Shown piece after piece: positions 7,128 to 15,257 of a DNA stretch of 60,892 nucleotides; positions within the stretch are counted from its first letter, which is position 1, and every line of letters begins with the position of its first letter. This DNA comes from a virus: positions 1 to 60,892 of the IMG/VR virus record IMGVR_UViG_3300005529_000040; one strand, 5' to 3'. Both the position numbers and the translations under genes were made by a program. Below the pieces are notes generated by a model, which was not told where the DNA came from, ran no database searches, and saw only the letters and a list, made by a program, of their open reading frames with translations.

Positions 7128-7138
7128 TTTCGTACAAT
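7100..7138 (+). promoter_or_regulatory. Predicted early promoter with TGTGCCAGAT upstream box
   Basis: CTGTGCCAGATTGACA at 7100-7115 contains the -35 TTGACA. A 17-bp spacer and TACAAT at 7133-7138 follow. The same box-plus-promoter layout occurs at 8716 and, reversed, at 54862. Confidence 0.75.
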
Positions 7139-7172
7139 GTGTTCACGTTTGCATTGTTAGGTTGATTCGCTG

Positions 7173-7207
7173 AAACAGCGCTAGCTCCTCCGTGCTGGCG
7201 CTGTTTT
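7173..7207 (+). terminator. Terminator-like hairpin in the leader of the nuclease gene (possible attenuator)
   Basis: A 13-bp stem (AAACAGCGCTAGC with GCTGGCGCTGTTT, one G-U pair), an 8-base loop containing CCTCC, and a T-run at 7204-7207. It lies about 30 bases after the predicted transcription start and 16 bases before the GTG start. It would end most transcripts unless antitermination or a leader switch operates. The CCTCC loop could pair with ribosome-binding sites. Confidence 0.6.
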
Positions 7208-7222
7208 CCGTTCAGGATCTAT

Positions 7223-8209
7223 GTGAATCTCGATCTCGACGCAATCATTTCCGAAATTGTGGCAAGTGGGGTAAGTCCCGTCGCGGCCGAAGCGGGCGCC
7301 AACCTCGTGGACTCGTGGATCAGCGAAAAAGGCTCTCAGGACATGACACGCCGCGTCATCGCGGTTGAGCTTGGGTTCATGCTCTGGCTTGATGACCTGA
7401 CGGTCGCGATCGGCGTGCAGGATGCTGTGTTCCACGAAGCTCTCGGACATCTCGGCGGCGAATGGAAGAGCGCCAAGGAACCCAAGAAAGACGCCCGAGG
7501 CCGCGAGACATCCTGGTGGAACGAGGACGTATGGCGACGTGAGCTAAGTTCAGGTCCGCAGGTCGGCCTGTACGCCCTGGCGCTCCAGCGCGCGACATAC
7601 ATCGAACGAAAAACCGGCCGCAAGTTTGTCTTCGATGAACCGAACCCGCGCATTCTTATCCGCGCCGCCGTCAAAGCGAACCCCGTACGTTTTTGGCCAT
7701 CCGACCCCACGGATCCCGAGACGCCTGAGATCTTCAGCTTCGACCAGGCTGCTCTTGACTCAATCGCAAACGGCATCCGTGCTAAAGCTGCACAGATCAG
7801 ATGTGCGCGGCGCGCTGGCTTGGTGCCCTGGCAACTGCCCGGGGATCATTGCTTCTCGTTCGGGCGCACTTGCCAGTTCTACGACAAATATTGCAAAACT
7901 CGTGTTCATCCGATCGTTCTGGATGCGAATGACAAAATCATCGCCAAGTTCGATGCGAATGATCCCGCGGCGCAGGCTGCGCTTCCGTATATCGATCCGG
8001 ACAAGTTGTCGAATCCGGACCTCGTAATCATTTCAGCGTCTCAGTACAAAACTGCGAGCTCGTGCCTCGAGAAATATCGCATTCAAAACGGCTCCCTTGT
8101 CGAGGAGACGAAGGAAGAGTCGTTGGCTTTGGACACAGGAACGGCGATGCACGCCGGCCTCGCAGAATTCTATCGACAGGTGAAAACATGGCAGGAAAAG
8201 ACAGCGTAG
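7223..8209 (+). CDS. PD-(D/E)XK (RecB/Cas4-like) nuclease with permuted motif order
   Basis: A 328-aa predicted DNA nuclease from a GTG start. Core motifs appear early: VQDAV (acidic metal ligand), GEWKSAK (the E-x-K, about residues 78-84), then QVGLYALA (QxxxY). Next comes a Cys cluster CFSFGRTCQFYDKYC (about 213-227), like the Fe-S ligands of Cas4/AddB-type nucleases. The last 65 residues (SASQYKTASSCLEKYRI, then GTAMHAGLAEFYRQ) look like the segment that normally begins this fold. So the N-terminal module seems to be at the C-terminus. Probable role: end processing in phage recombination with the Sak4-like ATPase nearby. Fusion to a truncated second copy is the alternative. Confidence 0.7.
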   Translation: MNLDLDAIISEIVASGVSPVAAEAGANLVDSWISEKGSQDMTRRVIAVELGFMLWLDDLTVAIGVQDAVFHEALGHLGGEWKSAKEPKKDARGRETSWWNEDVWRRELSSGPQVGLYALALQRATYIERKTGRKFVFDEPNPRILIRAAVKANPVRFWPSDPTDPETPEIFSFDQAALDSIANGIRAKAAQIRCARRAGLVPWQLPGDHCFSFGRTCQFYDKYCKTRVHPIVLDANDKIIAKFDANDPAAQAALPYIDPDKLSNPDLVIISASQYKTASSCLEKYRIQNGSLVEETKEESLALDTGTAMHAGLAEFYRQVKTWQEKTA

Positions 8210-8715
8210 AGAAATTAGTTCGTCTGTGCAACGCAAAACTCTTGCAACAGGAAATAAGTGCGACTTCGGTGGTGTTGAATGATCTTGCTTTCGCAAAAGC
8301 CCCTGGCGGAAAAGATCATCACCACAACTACGAAGGCGGGTTGGCAGAACACACGCTCGAAGTCGCTGCACTGGCAATGCGCTTTGCAAGCGGGTTCTAC
8401 GAAGAGCATTACGCCCTTATTGCTGCCATCTTCCACGACTACGGCAAGATCTATGACTACGCATTCGACCAAGAAAACAAAATCGTCAGCACGCCGTTCC
8501 AGAAGGACGTCGGACATCTCGTTTGGAGCTGGGAACAGTTTCGGGAGATCGCACGAGATAAAGGACTGTTTCCTCAGGCGATCGACAAAATTAGTCACGC
8601 TATTCTCGCGCACCACGGCCGGCGTGAGTGGGGATCGCCGGTTGAACCGATGACACCTCTGGCCTGGGCTCTGCACAGTGCAGACATGCTTTCGTCGCGC
8701 GGCTTCAAATTGTAG
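8188..8715 (+). CDS. HD-domain phosphohydrolase, YhaM-like
   Basis: A 175-aa protein. The ATG chosen overlaps the nuclease gene by 22 bases and follows AGGTGAAA. The HD signature is complete: EGGLAEHTLEV (first His), IFHDYGK (His-Asp), HAILAHHG, and HSADMLSS (last Asp). The order and spacing resemble YhaM-type 3'-5' exonucleases without the OB domain, so RNA or ssDNA ends, or nucleotides, are possible substrates. Two divalent metals would be bound. Ends just before the second TGTGCCAGAT promoter. Confidence 0.75.
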   Translation: MAGKDSVEKLVRLCNAKLLQQEISATSVVLNDLAFAKAPGGKDHHHNYEGGLAEHTLEVAALAMRFASGFYEEHYALIAAIFHDYGKIYDYAFDQENKIVSTPFQKDVGHLVWSWEQFREIARDKGLFPQAIDKISHAILAHHGRREWGSPVEPMTPLAWALHSADMLSSRGFKL

Positions 8716-8755
8716 CTGTGCCAGATTGACAAATTGCCAGTAATTACTGTATAAT
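8716..8755 (+). promoter_or_regulatory. Predicted promoter for the recombination and replication genes
   Basis: Box CTGTGCCAGATTGACA (with the -35), an 18-bp spacer and TATAAT at 8750-8755. The spacer AATTGCCAGTAATTACTG shares AATTGCCAGTAATT with the late promoter at 54824-54862. Confidence 0.8.
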
Positions 8756-8780
8756 TACCTCATCATCAAGAAAGGTTCCT

Positions 8781-9776
8781 GTGGCAACTGACGCGATCTC
8801 TCCTTCTGTGCAGAATCAGCCTGTTGGCAAAGTTTCAGCGGCTCCGACGCCTGCAAAGCCTTCTGTTCCGCCTGCCTCGTCTCCTGGCACGACGCCGGCC
8901 GCAACCACCTCTCTTGCGGCCGGCGTCAATGCGGTGGTCGGTCAAAAGGTCATCGTGCCGAAGGGTATTCGAGCGTTCAACACGCAAGACTTGAAAAAAG
9001 AAGTTTCGTTCTTCCGCGGCATGTTGTACGGCGAGACTGACAGCCGCAAGACGACAACGGCCGCGGACTTTGGTGGACCGGAGAGAACGTTCATCATCGG
9101 GACTCGCGCCGCCGAGCAATTGCTCCCGCTGCAAGAAAGAAGTTTCCACGTTGCATTGATCGATGATGGTCCGGCGTTGAGCTGGGCGCTTCAATATCCC
9201 GATCAAGCGGCGCGCGCGTTTGGCTTCCCCGAGTTTGCGGATATGTTGGCTGCGCCTGACGCCGAGCCTGTCTTGATGGTCGACGACATGACCGAGGGCG
9301 CGAACTTTTTGGTCGACGACAACTCCACGCGAGATGACGGATCGGACGTAAAGGACGGCCGGCAGATCTATAAAGCCGTGAACGACAATCTACGTGAGAT
9401 CATGTCGAGCCTGAAGCGTCGCCGGATGCATCTGGTGCTGACTGCTCTTGCCAAGAAGTTCGAAACGCCTCTCGCTAACGAGGAAGCGATTGGACCGGAC
9501 ATGCCAACCGGCGCGCGGTCGATCATCACCGCGGATCTTGAGCACGTCCTGTTCATGAAGAAGTCGACGCATAAATTCATCACGCGGCCGATGTACATCA
9601 ACTACAAAAAGAAAGACGAAAAGGGCAAGGACCAGCTGTACAAGCGTGAGATTTTTGCCAAGAACAAGCTGCCGAAGGAACTCGCCCTACGTCAGCCGCC
9701 GGTTCTGAATCTCTCCGGCGAAGAAGACATGGACCTGCGCGCTTACTGGAACAAAGTCAAGCCGCCAAAAAAGTGA
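8781..9776 (+). CDS. RecA-like ATPase, Sak4-type (phage nucleotide-binding protein)
   Basis: A 331-aa protein from a GTG 6 bases after AAAGG. The first 55 residues are a disordered Pro/Ala/Thr-rich linker. The ATPase core has P-loop MLYGETDSRKTTTA (about residues 78-91), a Walker B-like EPVLMVDDM, and LVLTALAKKFET. This arrangement fits the AAA_24 / Sak4 single-strand-annealing partners found in many phages, which help recombine or repair ends. The P-loop has Arg where a Gly normally precedes the Lys. A nuclease and an HD hydrolase lie upstream. Confidence 0.7.
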   Translation: MATDAISPSVQNQPVGKVSAAPTPAKPSVPPASSPGTTPAATTSLAAGVNAVVGQKVIVPKGIRAFNTQDLKKEVSFFRGMLYGETDSRKTTTAADFGGPERTFIIGTRAAEQLLPLQERSFHVALIDDGPALSWALQYPDQAARAFGFPEFADMLAAPDAEPVLMVDDMTEGANFLVDDNSTRDDGSDVKDGRQIYKAVNDNLREIMSSLKRRRMHLVLTALAKKFETPLANEEAIGPDMPTGARSIITADLEHVLFMKKSTHKFITRPMYINYKKKDEKGKDQLYKREIFAKNKLPKELALRQPPVLNLSGEEDMDLRAYWNKVKPPKK

Positions 9777-9778
9777 CC

Positions 9779-9868
9779 ATGATGGTTTGGTTGGCCTGCG
9801 CTGCACTTGCGGTTGCGTTACGAATCGGTGTTGCTCTCTGGATGGGTCGCAATGGAAAACATCAATAG
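9779..9868 (+). CDS. Possible 29-aa membrane peptide
   Basis: ATGATG start 2 bases after the preceding stop. The peptide begins MMVWLACAALAVALRIGVAL and is almost entirely one hydrophobic helix. No clear ribosome-binding site, but the stop lies within the next gene's start region, as in coupled genes. Uncertain. Confidence 0.3.
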   Translation: MMVWLACAALAVALRIGVALWMGRNGKHQ

Positions 9869-10136
9869 TCTTTTAGATTTTACCGGCCAGCAGTTCAAGG
9901 AAGTCACGCAGGCTTTTTCCGATCGAACTGCCGCCGGGGACAAAATTCTGGAAGCAACGTTCCAGGCGTTAGCCGTTCTGCCAGAGTTTAACGAACGTTT
10001 CTACGACATCGCCGCACGCACCGGGCTTGATGTCACCAGTCCGATTGTGCAGCAAAGCATTCGCGCAATGGCGATCTCGTTCTTTTTGTACGGCGAGGCT
10101 CTCGGTCGTATCGAAGCCCCGCGAGTAGTGAATTAG
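9852..10136 (+). CDS. Hypothetical helical protein
   Basis: A 94-aa protein. The ATG follows GGATGGG; an upstream TTG would add 15 residues. Several amphipathic helices (SLLDFTGQQFKEVTQAFSD onward), no Cys, no membrane segment. No family recognised. Lies between the Sak4-like ATPase and the next recombination-region gene, so it may be a partner of these. Confidence 0.55.
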   Translation: MENINSLLDFTGQQFKEVTQAFSDRTAAGDKILEATFQALAVLPEFNERFYDIAARTGLDVTSPIVQQSIRAMAISFFLYGEALGRIEAPRVVN

Positions 10137-10168
10137 TTTTTCAAGTGGTAAATCTTTGAGGAGATGAA

Positions 10169-10804
10169 ATGGAAGAGCTAGCAACAGGCACGTTCGCTGA
10201 AGAGGCATTGCCGGTCGCTGACGAGCAGATCGTCACTGACGATGATGTCTTTGCAACATCTGAGCTGGAAGTTCCTCCAGCAATTCCGGACGCACATCGC
10301 GGCACCATTGAAGGTGTCGAGCTGAAGCGTTACGAAAACGAAAAACAGACGGTCTCGATCGTCGTCAACTTGCGCTCGCAAGATGTTCCGACGCTGGATT
10401 CGAGCCTGGAAATTTTCCTTCCCAAAGGGTTCGTGGAGAACATCCATGTCGACGCGTCGTCCTTGCCGGAAGAGGAAGGCAACAAACAGCAGAGCTCGTT
10501 CCGCATCGGCGTGGCGAACTCTGATGGCACTGCCACTCTTCAGGAGCTGCGCGCTCTGGCGAAAGAACAGGGCCGCACTGCAGGCCAGGTCGGGATCACC
10601 AAGAAGGCCGAGACGATCGAAGAGTTCGTCGACAATCACAGCAAGCTGCTGACCGGGCTGGAAGTGATCTTCCTGCGCCGGCCGGATGGCGGCGACGATC
10701 CGCGGTTCAAGAACCGGCTGCGCGTGAAGTCAGTCGTCAGCATTTCTCAGCTGAACAATCCGAAAGCCTTCAAGAAATATCAGAAGGCCTGGGAACAACA
10801 GTAA
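10169..10804 (+). CDS. Hypothetical recombination-region protein
   Basis: A 211-aa protein with GAGGAGATGAA before the ATG. Acidic N-terminal 45 residues, then a beta-rich part (HRGTIEGVELKRYENEK, TVSIVVNLRSQDV) that could be an OB-like barrel, and a helical basic C-terminus. In this position phages often encode a single-strand DNA-binding or DUF669/DUF2815-like protein. That would fit next to Sak4, but no diagnostic motif was seen. Confidence 0.6.
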   Translation: MEELATGTFAEEALPVADEQIVTDDDVFATSELEVPPAIPDAHRGTIEGVELKRYENEKQTVSIVVNLRSQDVPTLDSSLEIFLPKGFVENIHVDASSLPEEEGNKQQSSFRIGVANSDGTATLQELRALAKEQGRTAGQVGITKKAETIEEFVDNHSKLLTGLEVIFLRRPDGGDDPRFKNRLRVKSVVSISQLNNPKAFKKYQKAWEQQ

Positions 10805-10873
10805 GTTTGATCTGCCCCAACGCGAACGCGGGCCGCAGCGCGTAATCTGCGGCGTTATTTCCTACAACAAAAT

Positions 10874-11053
10874 ATGAAGCATCAAGATCCATTGCCAGCG
10901 GGCGCTATTGGGCGTAACCGAGCCGGTATCCCAGTATTCAGCCGAGCGACGAAAGTTGTCGACGCTGATTGCTACAACGGCCTGAACGAAGACGGCAAGC
11001 CGACGTTCGTGCGCTGCAAAACGATCGTTGCAATGACGGCATTCAACCGATGA
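10874..11053 (+). CDS. Small hypothetical protein (59 aa)
   Basis: Read directly: starts MKHQDPLPAGAIGRNRAG, ends with VRCKTIVAMTAFNR. Its TGA overlaps the helicase ATG (ATGA), which supports both starts. Two Cys only; no family recognised. Weak ribosome-binding site. Confidence 0.5.
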   Translation: MKHQDPLPAGAIGRNRAGIPVFSRATKVVDADCYNGLNEDGKPTFVRCKTIVAMTAFNR

Positions 11054-12576
11054 CCACGACAGCCCTCAAAGAGATTTCGTGGACTCCGTTTCAACAAGCA
11101 ATTTTTGACTTCGTTGAAAATGGAGAAGGCTCGGCCGTTGTTGAGGCCGTTGCTGGAAGCGGCAAGACGACCACGATCGTTGAAGCCGCGCGGCGTCTAC
11201 CTTTCGGCACTGAGGGCGCCTTCGTCGCATTCAACCGTGTTATCGCCGACGAGTTGAAACGCCGGTTACCGGCAAGCGTGCCTGCCATGACGCTGAACGC
11301 TCTGGGCAACCGCGCGTGGAAAGCGTTCATTGGCAAATATCCCGAGGTCGACGGCTACAAGATCTCAGCGCTGGTGCGTGACATGACCAGCAACAACGAT
11401 CGCGATTTCGTAGGCGACGTAAAGAAACTCATCGACCTGGCAAAAGGCATTGGCTTGGTCCCAGGGAATCTCGTCCGAACATCATGGGGTGAAGCACGCG
11501 GTCTGGTTCCTGACTCCGACCAAACCTGGCAAGATCTCATGGACGAGCATGATATCTCGTTCAAGTTTCCTGGGCAGGAAAAGGACGCACTGTCGCTGGC
11601 CCGTCGGGTCCTTCTCGAGTCGATTCGGGTTTCTCGAGACAAGATCGATTTCAACGACCAGCTGTATTTGCCAGTTGTGTTCCGCGCGCCGTTCAAGAAG
11701 TATGACCTGCTCTTCGTTGACGAAGCTCAGGACGTGAACGCGATTCAGCTCGAGATGATTGAGCGCAGTCTGCACAAGCAGGGACGATTGATCGCCGTCG
11801 GGGATCCGCACCAAGCGATCTATGGTTTCCTCGGCGCAGGAACTGACTCGCTCGAAATCATTCGAGAAAAATTCAACGCTGCGATGATGCCGTTGCACGT
11901 CAGTTTTCGTTGCCCGCGCAAGGTCGTGCAGAAAGCGCGGACGTACGTGTCCCATATTCAACACAAGGACGATGCCCCAGAAGGCGACGTCAAAGTGTGG
12001 GGCTCAGCGTGGAGCAGCGACGACTTTCAGCCGACGGATGTCATCCTGTGCAGAAATAACGCGCCGCTGATCTCAATGGCTTTCAAGCTCATTCGAGACG
12101 GGGTCGGGGTGAAAGTGTTGGGACGTGACATCGGCCGCGGACTGATCGCGCTGGTGAACAAGCTGAAGGCTACGGATACGAATGATCTCCGGCGAAAGCT
12201 GTTGGACCATTTGGACAAGGAAAGCAAGAAGCTGCGCGACAAGCCTGATCAGATCGCCAGGCTCGAGGATCGCGTCGCAACGTTGATGATCTTTATCAAC
12301 GCCCAGGACAATCTGTCGTCTGTGCAGAATGTCATCGCGTCGATCGAGAAGCTGTTTTCGACGGATGACGCAAACGAAAACAAGCAACTGTTGACTTTGT
12401 CAACGGTGCATAAAGCCAAGGGTGGCGAGTGGCCGCGGGTGTTCATTTTGAACCCAGGCCTGATGCCGGCTGGCTGGGTTGAGCCAGGCACCTGGCAGTA
12501 CGACCAAGAGATTCATCTGCAGTATGTAGCTGTGACCCGAGCGCAAAAAGAATTGATCTACATCGAAATGGAGTAG
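11050..12576 (+). CDS. UvrD/PcrA-type superfamily 1 DNA helicase
   Basis: A 508-aa ATP-driven helicase. Motif I AVAGSGKTTT (about residues 30-39), motif II FVDEAQD (about 221-227), motif III VGDPHQAIYGF, motif IV VSFRCPRKV, motif V TVHKAKGGEWPRVF and motif VI YVAVTRAQKELIY are all present, so it should be active. It is shorter than host UvrD (about 720 aa), with reduced 1B/2B domains as in many phage versions. Likely role: 3'-5' unwinding in replication or recombination, distinct from the RepA-like replicative helicase. A longer frame upstream is rejected because the ATGA overlap with the preceding small gene sets the start. Confidence 0.9.
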   Translation: MTTTALKEISWTPFQQAIFDFVENGEGSAVVEAVAGSGKTTTIVEAARRLPFGTEGAFVAFNRVIADELKRRLPASVPAMTLNALGNRAWKAFIGKYPEVDGYKISALVRDMTSNNDRDFVGDVKKLIDLAKGIGLVPGNLVRTSWGEARGLVPDSDQTWQDLMDEHDISFKFPGQEKDALSLARRVLLESIRVSRDKIDFNDQLYLPVVFRAPFKKYDLLFVDEAQDVNAIQLEMIERSLHKQGRLIAVGDPHQAIYGFLGAGTDSLEIIREKFNAAMMPLHVSFRCPRKVVQKARTYVSHIQHKDDAPEGDVKVWGSAWSSDDFQPTDVILCRNNAPLISMAFKLIRDGVGVKVLGRDIGRGLIALVNKLKATDTNDLRRKLLDHLDKESKKLRDKPDQIARLEDRVATLMIFINAQDNLSSVQNVIASIEKLFSTDDANENKQLLTLSTVHKAKGGEWPRVFILNPGLMPAGWVEPGTWQYDQEIHLQYVAVTRAQKELIYIEME

Positions 12577-12578
12577 TT

Positions 12579-12890
12579 ATGAGTCTTGATTTTAGTGAGT
12601 GTCCTCTCTGCACGGTGTGCTATCCGTACCGGCTGAGCAACGGCCTGATTGTCAGTGTCGATATCACGCAGATCGACGAGGAGTATTTCCAAGTTACTTG
12701 GCTTGGAGACGATTCCGAAAGCCGCGGCGCGGATTTTTATGGAAAGGGTGCTGAGCAACGCGCCCAAGACTATGCCGAGTTCGTACAGGATACGTTCGCG
12801 CGAAATTTGCCGATCGCGATCAACCAGGCCGACGGGCATGCAGACGAAATTGAACTACTGAATCCCCCGGGACCGAAAGGAATGTTCTGA
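12579..12890 (+). CDS. Hypothetical protein
   Basis: A 103-aa acidic protein starting 2 bases after the helicase stop. Two early Cys (CPLCTVC), then a beta-rich middle. Proline-rich C-terminus. The stop and the next ATG overlap (TGATG). No family recognised. Confidence 0.6.
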   Translation: MSLDFSECPLCTVCYPYRLSNGLIVSVDITQIDEEYFQVTWLGDDSESRGADFYGKGAEQRAQDYAEFVQDTFARNLPIAINQADGHADEIELLNPPGPKGMF

Positions 12891-13261
12891 TGCACGGCTG
12901 GATCGGGGTGGATCTGGATGGCACACTCGCCGAGTACACGCATTGGAAAGGTGCTGAACATGTCGGTGCGCCTATACCGCGTATGGTCGAAAGAGTCAAA
13001 CAGTGGCTCGCAGAAGGAAAAGAAGTTCGAATCTTCACAGCGCGTGTTTGGCCTCTTGGAACTCTCTGGGCAGAAGTAGAGACATCCGAATATAAAAAGC
13101 GCACGGCCGAAGCAATCGTTGCAAAACACGCCATTGAACGCTGGTGTCAAGAGCAATTTGGTCGCGTATTGGAAATCACTTGTATCAAAGATTTTGGCAT
13201 GATCGAGCTTTGGGATGACCGAGCAATCGGCGTCATCAAGAACACCGGCGTTACGCGATGA
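12890..13261 (+). CDS. HAD-like phosphatase
   Basis: A 123-aa minimal HAD-fold hydrolase. Motif I is GVDLDGTLAEY (nucleophile Asp 8, acid/base Asp 10), motif II FTARVW with the Thr, and the acidic motif IV IELWDDRAIG. No large cap domain, so it should act on a small or accessible phosphate ester, perhaps a nucleotide or a DNA 3'/5' end. Found in many phages beside nucleotide enzymes. Coupled on both sides. Confidence 0.75.
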   Translation: MHGWIGVDLDGTLAEYTHWKGAEHVGAPIPRMVERVKQWLAEGKEVRIFTARVWPLGTLWAEVETSEYKKRTAEAIVAKHAIERWCQEQFGRVLEITCIKDFGMIELWDDRAIGVIKNTGVTR

Positions 13262-14304
13262 TCGATAAGCCGTCACAATGCTTCGCCTCCGGTTGTCCGC
13301 TCGCGGTTCTGTGCAGGCATTGTGAAAAACCGTTGGAGGAACACGTTGAAAAGAAGTGCGCTGACGGTAAGTCGTTTGAATCGCTTGGACGAGGATTTGT
13401 TCTTGGAACTGGAGACCCTGCTAAGGCAAAGTATGCATTCGTTCTCGAAGCTCCAGGTCGCGAAGAACTCTCATTCAAGATCCAGGCAGTCCCTGGAAGA
13501 TCTTTTTTCTCGGATCCGGCAGAGGTCGAGCGCGAGATTTCGACGCGCAGGCGCGACTATCCGGACGTCCCCGTCGAGTATCTGACGCGTGGGGCGCCGG
13601 TAGTCGGACAGAGCGGTGCAGCGTTGTTTGGTTGGATCTTGCCCAAGGCAGGCATCAAGCGTGATGAAAACGTCTATCTCGACAACACGATTCGGTGCCT
13701 CCCTCCGAAAAACGCACAGGGAGCGTACTACCCAACTGGAGAAGTTAAAAAGGGAGCTGAGCGTTGCTGTCGGCAATGGGACCGAATCGAAGCCTACCGG
13801 CCTGACGTTCTCGTCTTTGGACTTCATCCTGCAGGAATACTACGAGAGATTACACCCCTTCCTCTCGCAGTCCGAGATGCTGAAAAAGTTCGAGACTTCA
13901 CGAATGCGGGACGCCGCGTACTCGCCCTATTGGGAGGAAAAGCTACTCAGGCGTTTGCTCGATACGGAAGCAACATCAGCAAATGGAGAGGACATTACAT
14001 TACGTTGGCTGCAGACTGGGCGAAGACATACAAGCAGCTCTTCGAGTACGTCGCGAAGCGTAACGCCAGAAAGCGTAAAGCCGTGAGCGAAGAGACTGAC
14101 ATCTGGGGTGTGCCTCAAAGTGTGGTCGATCGTGCTCGGGAAAAGAACACGCGGCCGGACGAGCTGAATCCGGTCGCGTGTAAGAGTTTCAAACGTTACC
14201 AGGGCAAGCGTGCGCCGAAATGCGGTTGCGCGCCGTGCTGGGACAAATACGAGGAGCTTCACAATGTCCAAAACACAACAGCCGTTTCCGAAGAAACTCG
14301 CTGA
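13258..14304 (+). CDS. Uracil-DNA glycosylase superfamily protein
   Basis: A 348-aa protein. N-terminal Cys cluster (CFASGCPLAVLCRHC) resembles Fe-S or zinc ligands. The UDG core has FVLEAPGREE (the GEAPG-like water-activating motif), VVGQSGAALFGWIL, YLDNTIRCLPP, and LALLGGKATQAF, in the order of family 4/5 enzymes. The final His-containing motif is less typical (KWRGHYITL). A C-terminal extension has more Cys (KCGCAPC). It would remove uracil from DNA or act on another modified base. Longer than typical family 4 enzymes (about 200-230 aa). Confidence 0.7.
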   Translation: MIDKPSQCFASGCPLAVLCRHCEKPLEEHVEKKCADGKSFESLGRGFVLGTGDPAKAKYAFVLEAPGREELSFKIQAVPGRSFFSDPAEVEREISTRRRDYPDVPVEYLTRGAPVVGQSGAALFGWILPKAGIKRDENVYLDNTIRCLPPKNAQGAYYPTGEVKKGAERCCRQWDRIEAYRPDVLVFGLHPAGILREITPLPLAVRDAEKVRDFTNAGRRVLALLGGKATQAFARYGSNISKWRGHYITLAADWAKTYKQLFEYVAKRNARKRKAVSEETDIWGVPQSVVDRAREKNTRPDELNPVACKSFKRYQGKRAPKCGCAPCWDKYEELHNVQNTTAVSEETR

Positions 14305-14545
14305 CATCAAGGACGCCAACGGCACGTCTCTGCAGTCGTATGCAGAGAGCGTCATGGAAAAGTCGGATACCGCCGGCTTGCTTACGTTCATGGTGTTTCT
14401 GTCGCCCGACGGCAATCTGTTCACCACGATCTCGAACATCGCGGTGCATGAGCAGCCGGATCTCCTGCACCGCATAGCTGCACAGATGCGAAAGCCGGCG
14501 AAGAGCCGTACGACCTTGACGCCGAGCACGGAGCCGCAGGCATGA
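14264..14545 (+). CDS. Hypothetical protein
   Basis: A 93-aa protein that begins inside the end of the glycosylase gene, with GAGGAG 7 bases before its ATG. Helical start, then a short beta pair (FMVFLSPDGNLFTTI). Ends in an ATGA overlap with the MazG-like gene. No family recognised. Confidence 0.6.
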   Translation: MSKTQQPFPKKLADIKDANGTSLQSYAESVMEKSDTAGLLTFMVFLSPDGNLFTTISNIAVHEQPDLLHRIAAQMRKPAKSRTTLTPSTEPQA

Positions 14546-14877
14546 ACATCAACGACATTGCTCAGGCTGCGTACGAAAATAGCCGGGCCCACGGCTTCCA
14601 CGAACAGCCGACGACGGTTGGCGATCGCTTGATGCTGATCGTGTCGGAGATCGCCGAAGCTCTCGAGGAGTATCGCAACAATCACCGGCCGAACGAGATC
14701 TATTTCAATCCCGAGAAGCCGGACAAGCCCGAGGGCGTGCCTGTCGAGCTAGCGGATGCTGTGATTCGCATCGCCGAATTCTCTGCGCTCTATGGAATCA
14801 ATCTCGGCGCGGCGATCGAGCAAAAGATGGCGTACAACCGCACACGGCCCTATAGGCATGGAGGGAAAAGACTCTAG
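14542..14877 (+). CDS. MazG-like nucleoside triphosphate pyrophosphohydrolase
   Basis: A 111-aa all-alpha NTP-PPase. Residues 31-43 (LIVSEIAEALEEY) and 73-80 (ELADAVIR) supply the ExxE and ExxD metal ligands of the family. It would split a (d)NTP into NMP and pyrophosphate, trimming unwanted nucleotides or lowering ppGpp-like signals. It sits in a run of nucleotide-acting genes. An HNH gene follows immediately. Confidence 0.8.
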   Translation: MNINDIAQAAYENSRAHGFHEQPTTVGDRLMLIVSEIAEALEEYRNNHRPNEIYFNPEKPDKPEGVPVELADAVIRIAEFSALYGINLGAAIEQKMAYNRTRPYRHGGKRL

Positions 14878-14879
14878 TC

Positions 14880-15257
14880 GTGGCTCTAACTCGCAAACAG
14901 ATTCAGCGCCGTTACTACGAGCGAAAGTTTCTTGGTAATTATGAAGCACGCCGTGACAAAAAGCTCCGAGAGACATACGGGATTACATTGGATGAATATA
15001 AAAAAATGCTTAGAGCTCAAGGAGGCGTATGTGCTCTGTGTCACCAGCCACCTATAAAAAGGGCTTTAGACGTAGATCATTGTCATATCACGAAGAAGGT
15101 TCGTGGGTTGCTGTGTCCTCAATGTAATAGATACATCATCGGAGTAATTGAAAAGCGTAAGGTAGATCCAAAACAAGTCGCAGATTATTTATTGGAAAAA
15201 CATTCGCCATGTACCGAGTTCTCACCTCTTGGCCGGAAGTCGTCCGAGACGCAATAG
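14880..15257 (+). CDS. HNH endonuclease, recombination endonuclease VII-like
   Basis: A 125-aa protein from GTG. Basic N-terminus, then CALCHQPP, LDVDHCHITKKVRGLLC and CNRYI: the Endonuclease_VII pattern with two zinc CxxC pairs and the DHCH active site. Its end overlaps the DNA polymerase start by about 50 bases in another frame. In position beside a polymerase gene it is most likely a homing nuclease; Holliday-junction cutting as in T4 gp49 is the alternative. Confidence 0.8.
   Translation: MALTRKQIQRRYYERKFLGNYEARRDKKLRETYGITLDEYKKMLRAQGGVCALCHQPPIKRALDVDHCHITKKVRGLLCPQCNRYIIGVIEKRKVDPKQVADYLLEKHSPCTEFSPLGRKSSETQ

Noticed and set aside
13927-14685. A 252-aa leftward frame over the glycosylase and MazG-like genes
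   Set aside because: Conflicts with four coupled rightward genes and has no recognisable motif.
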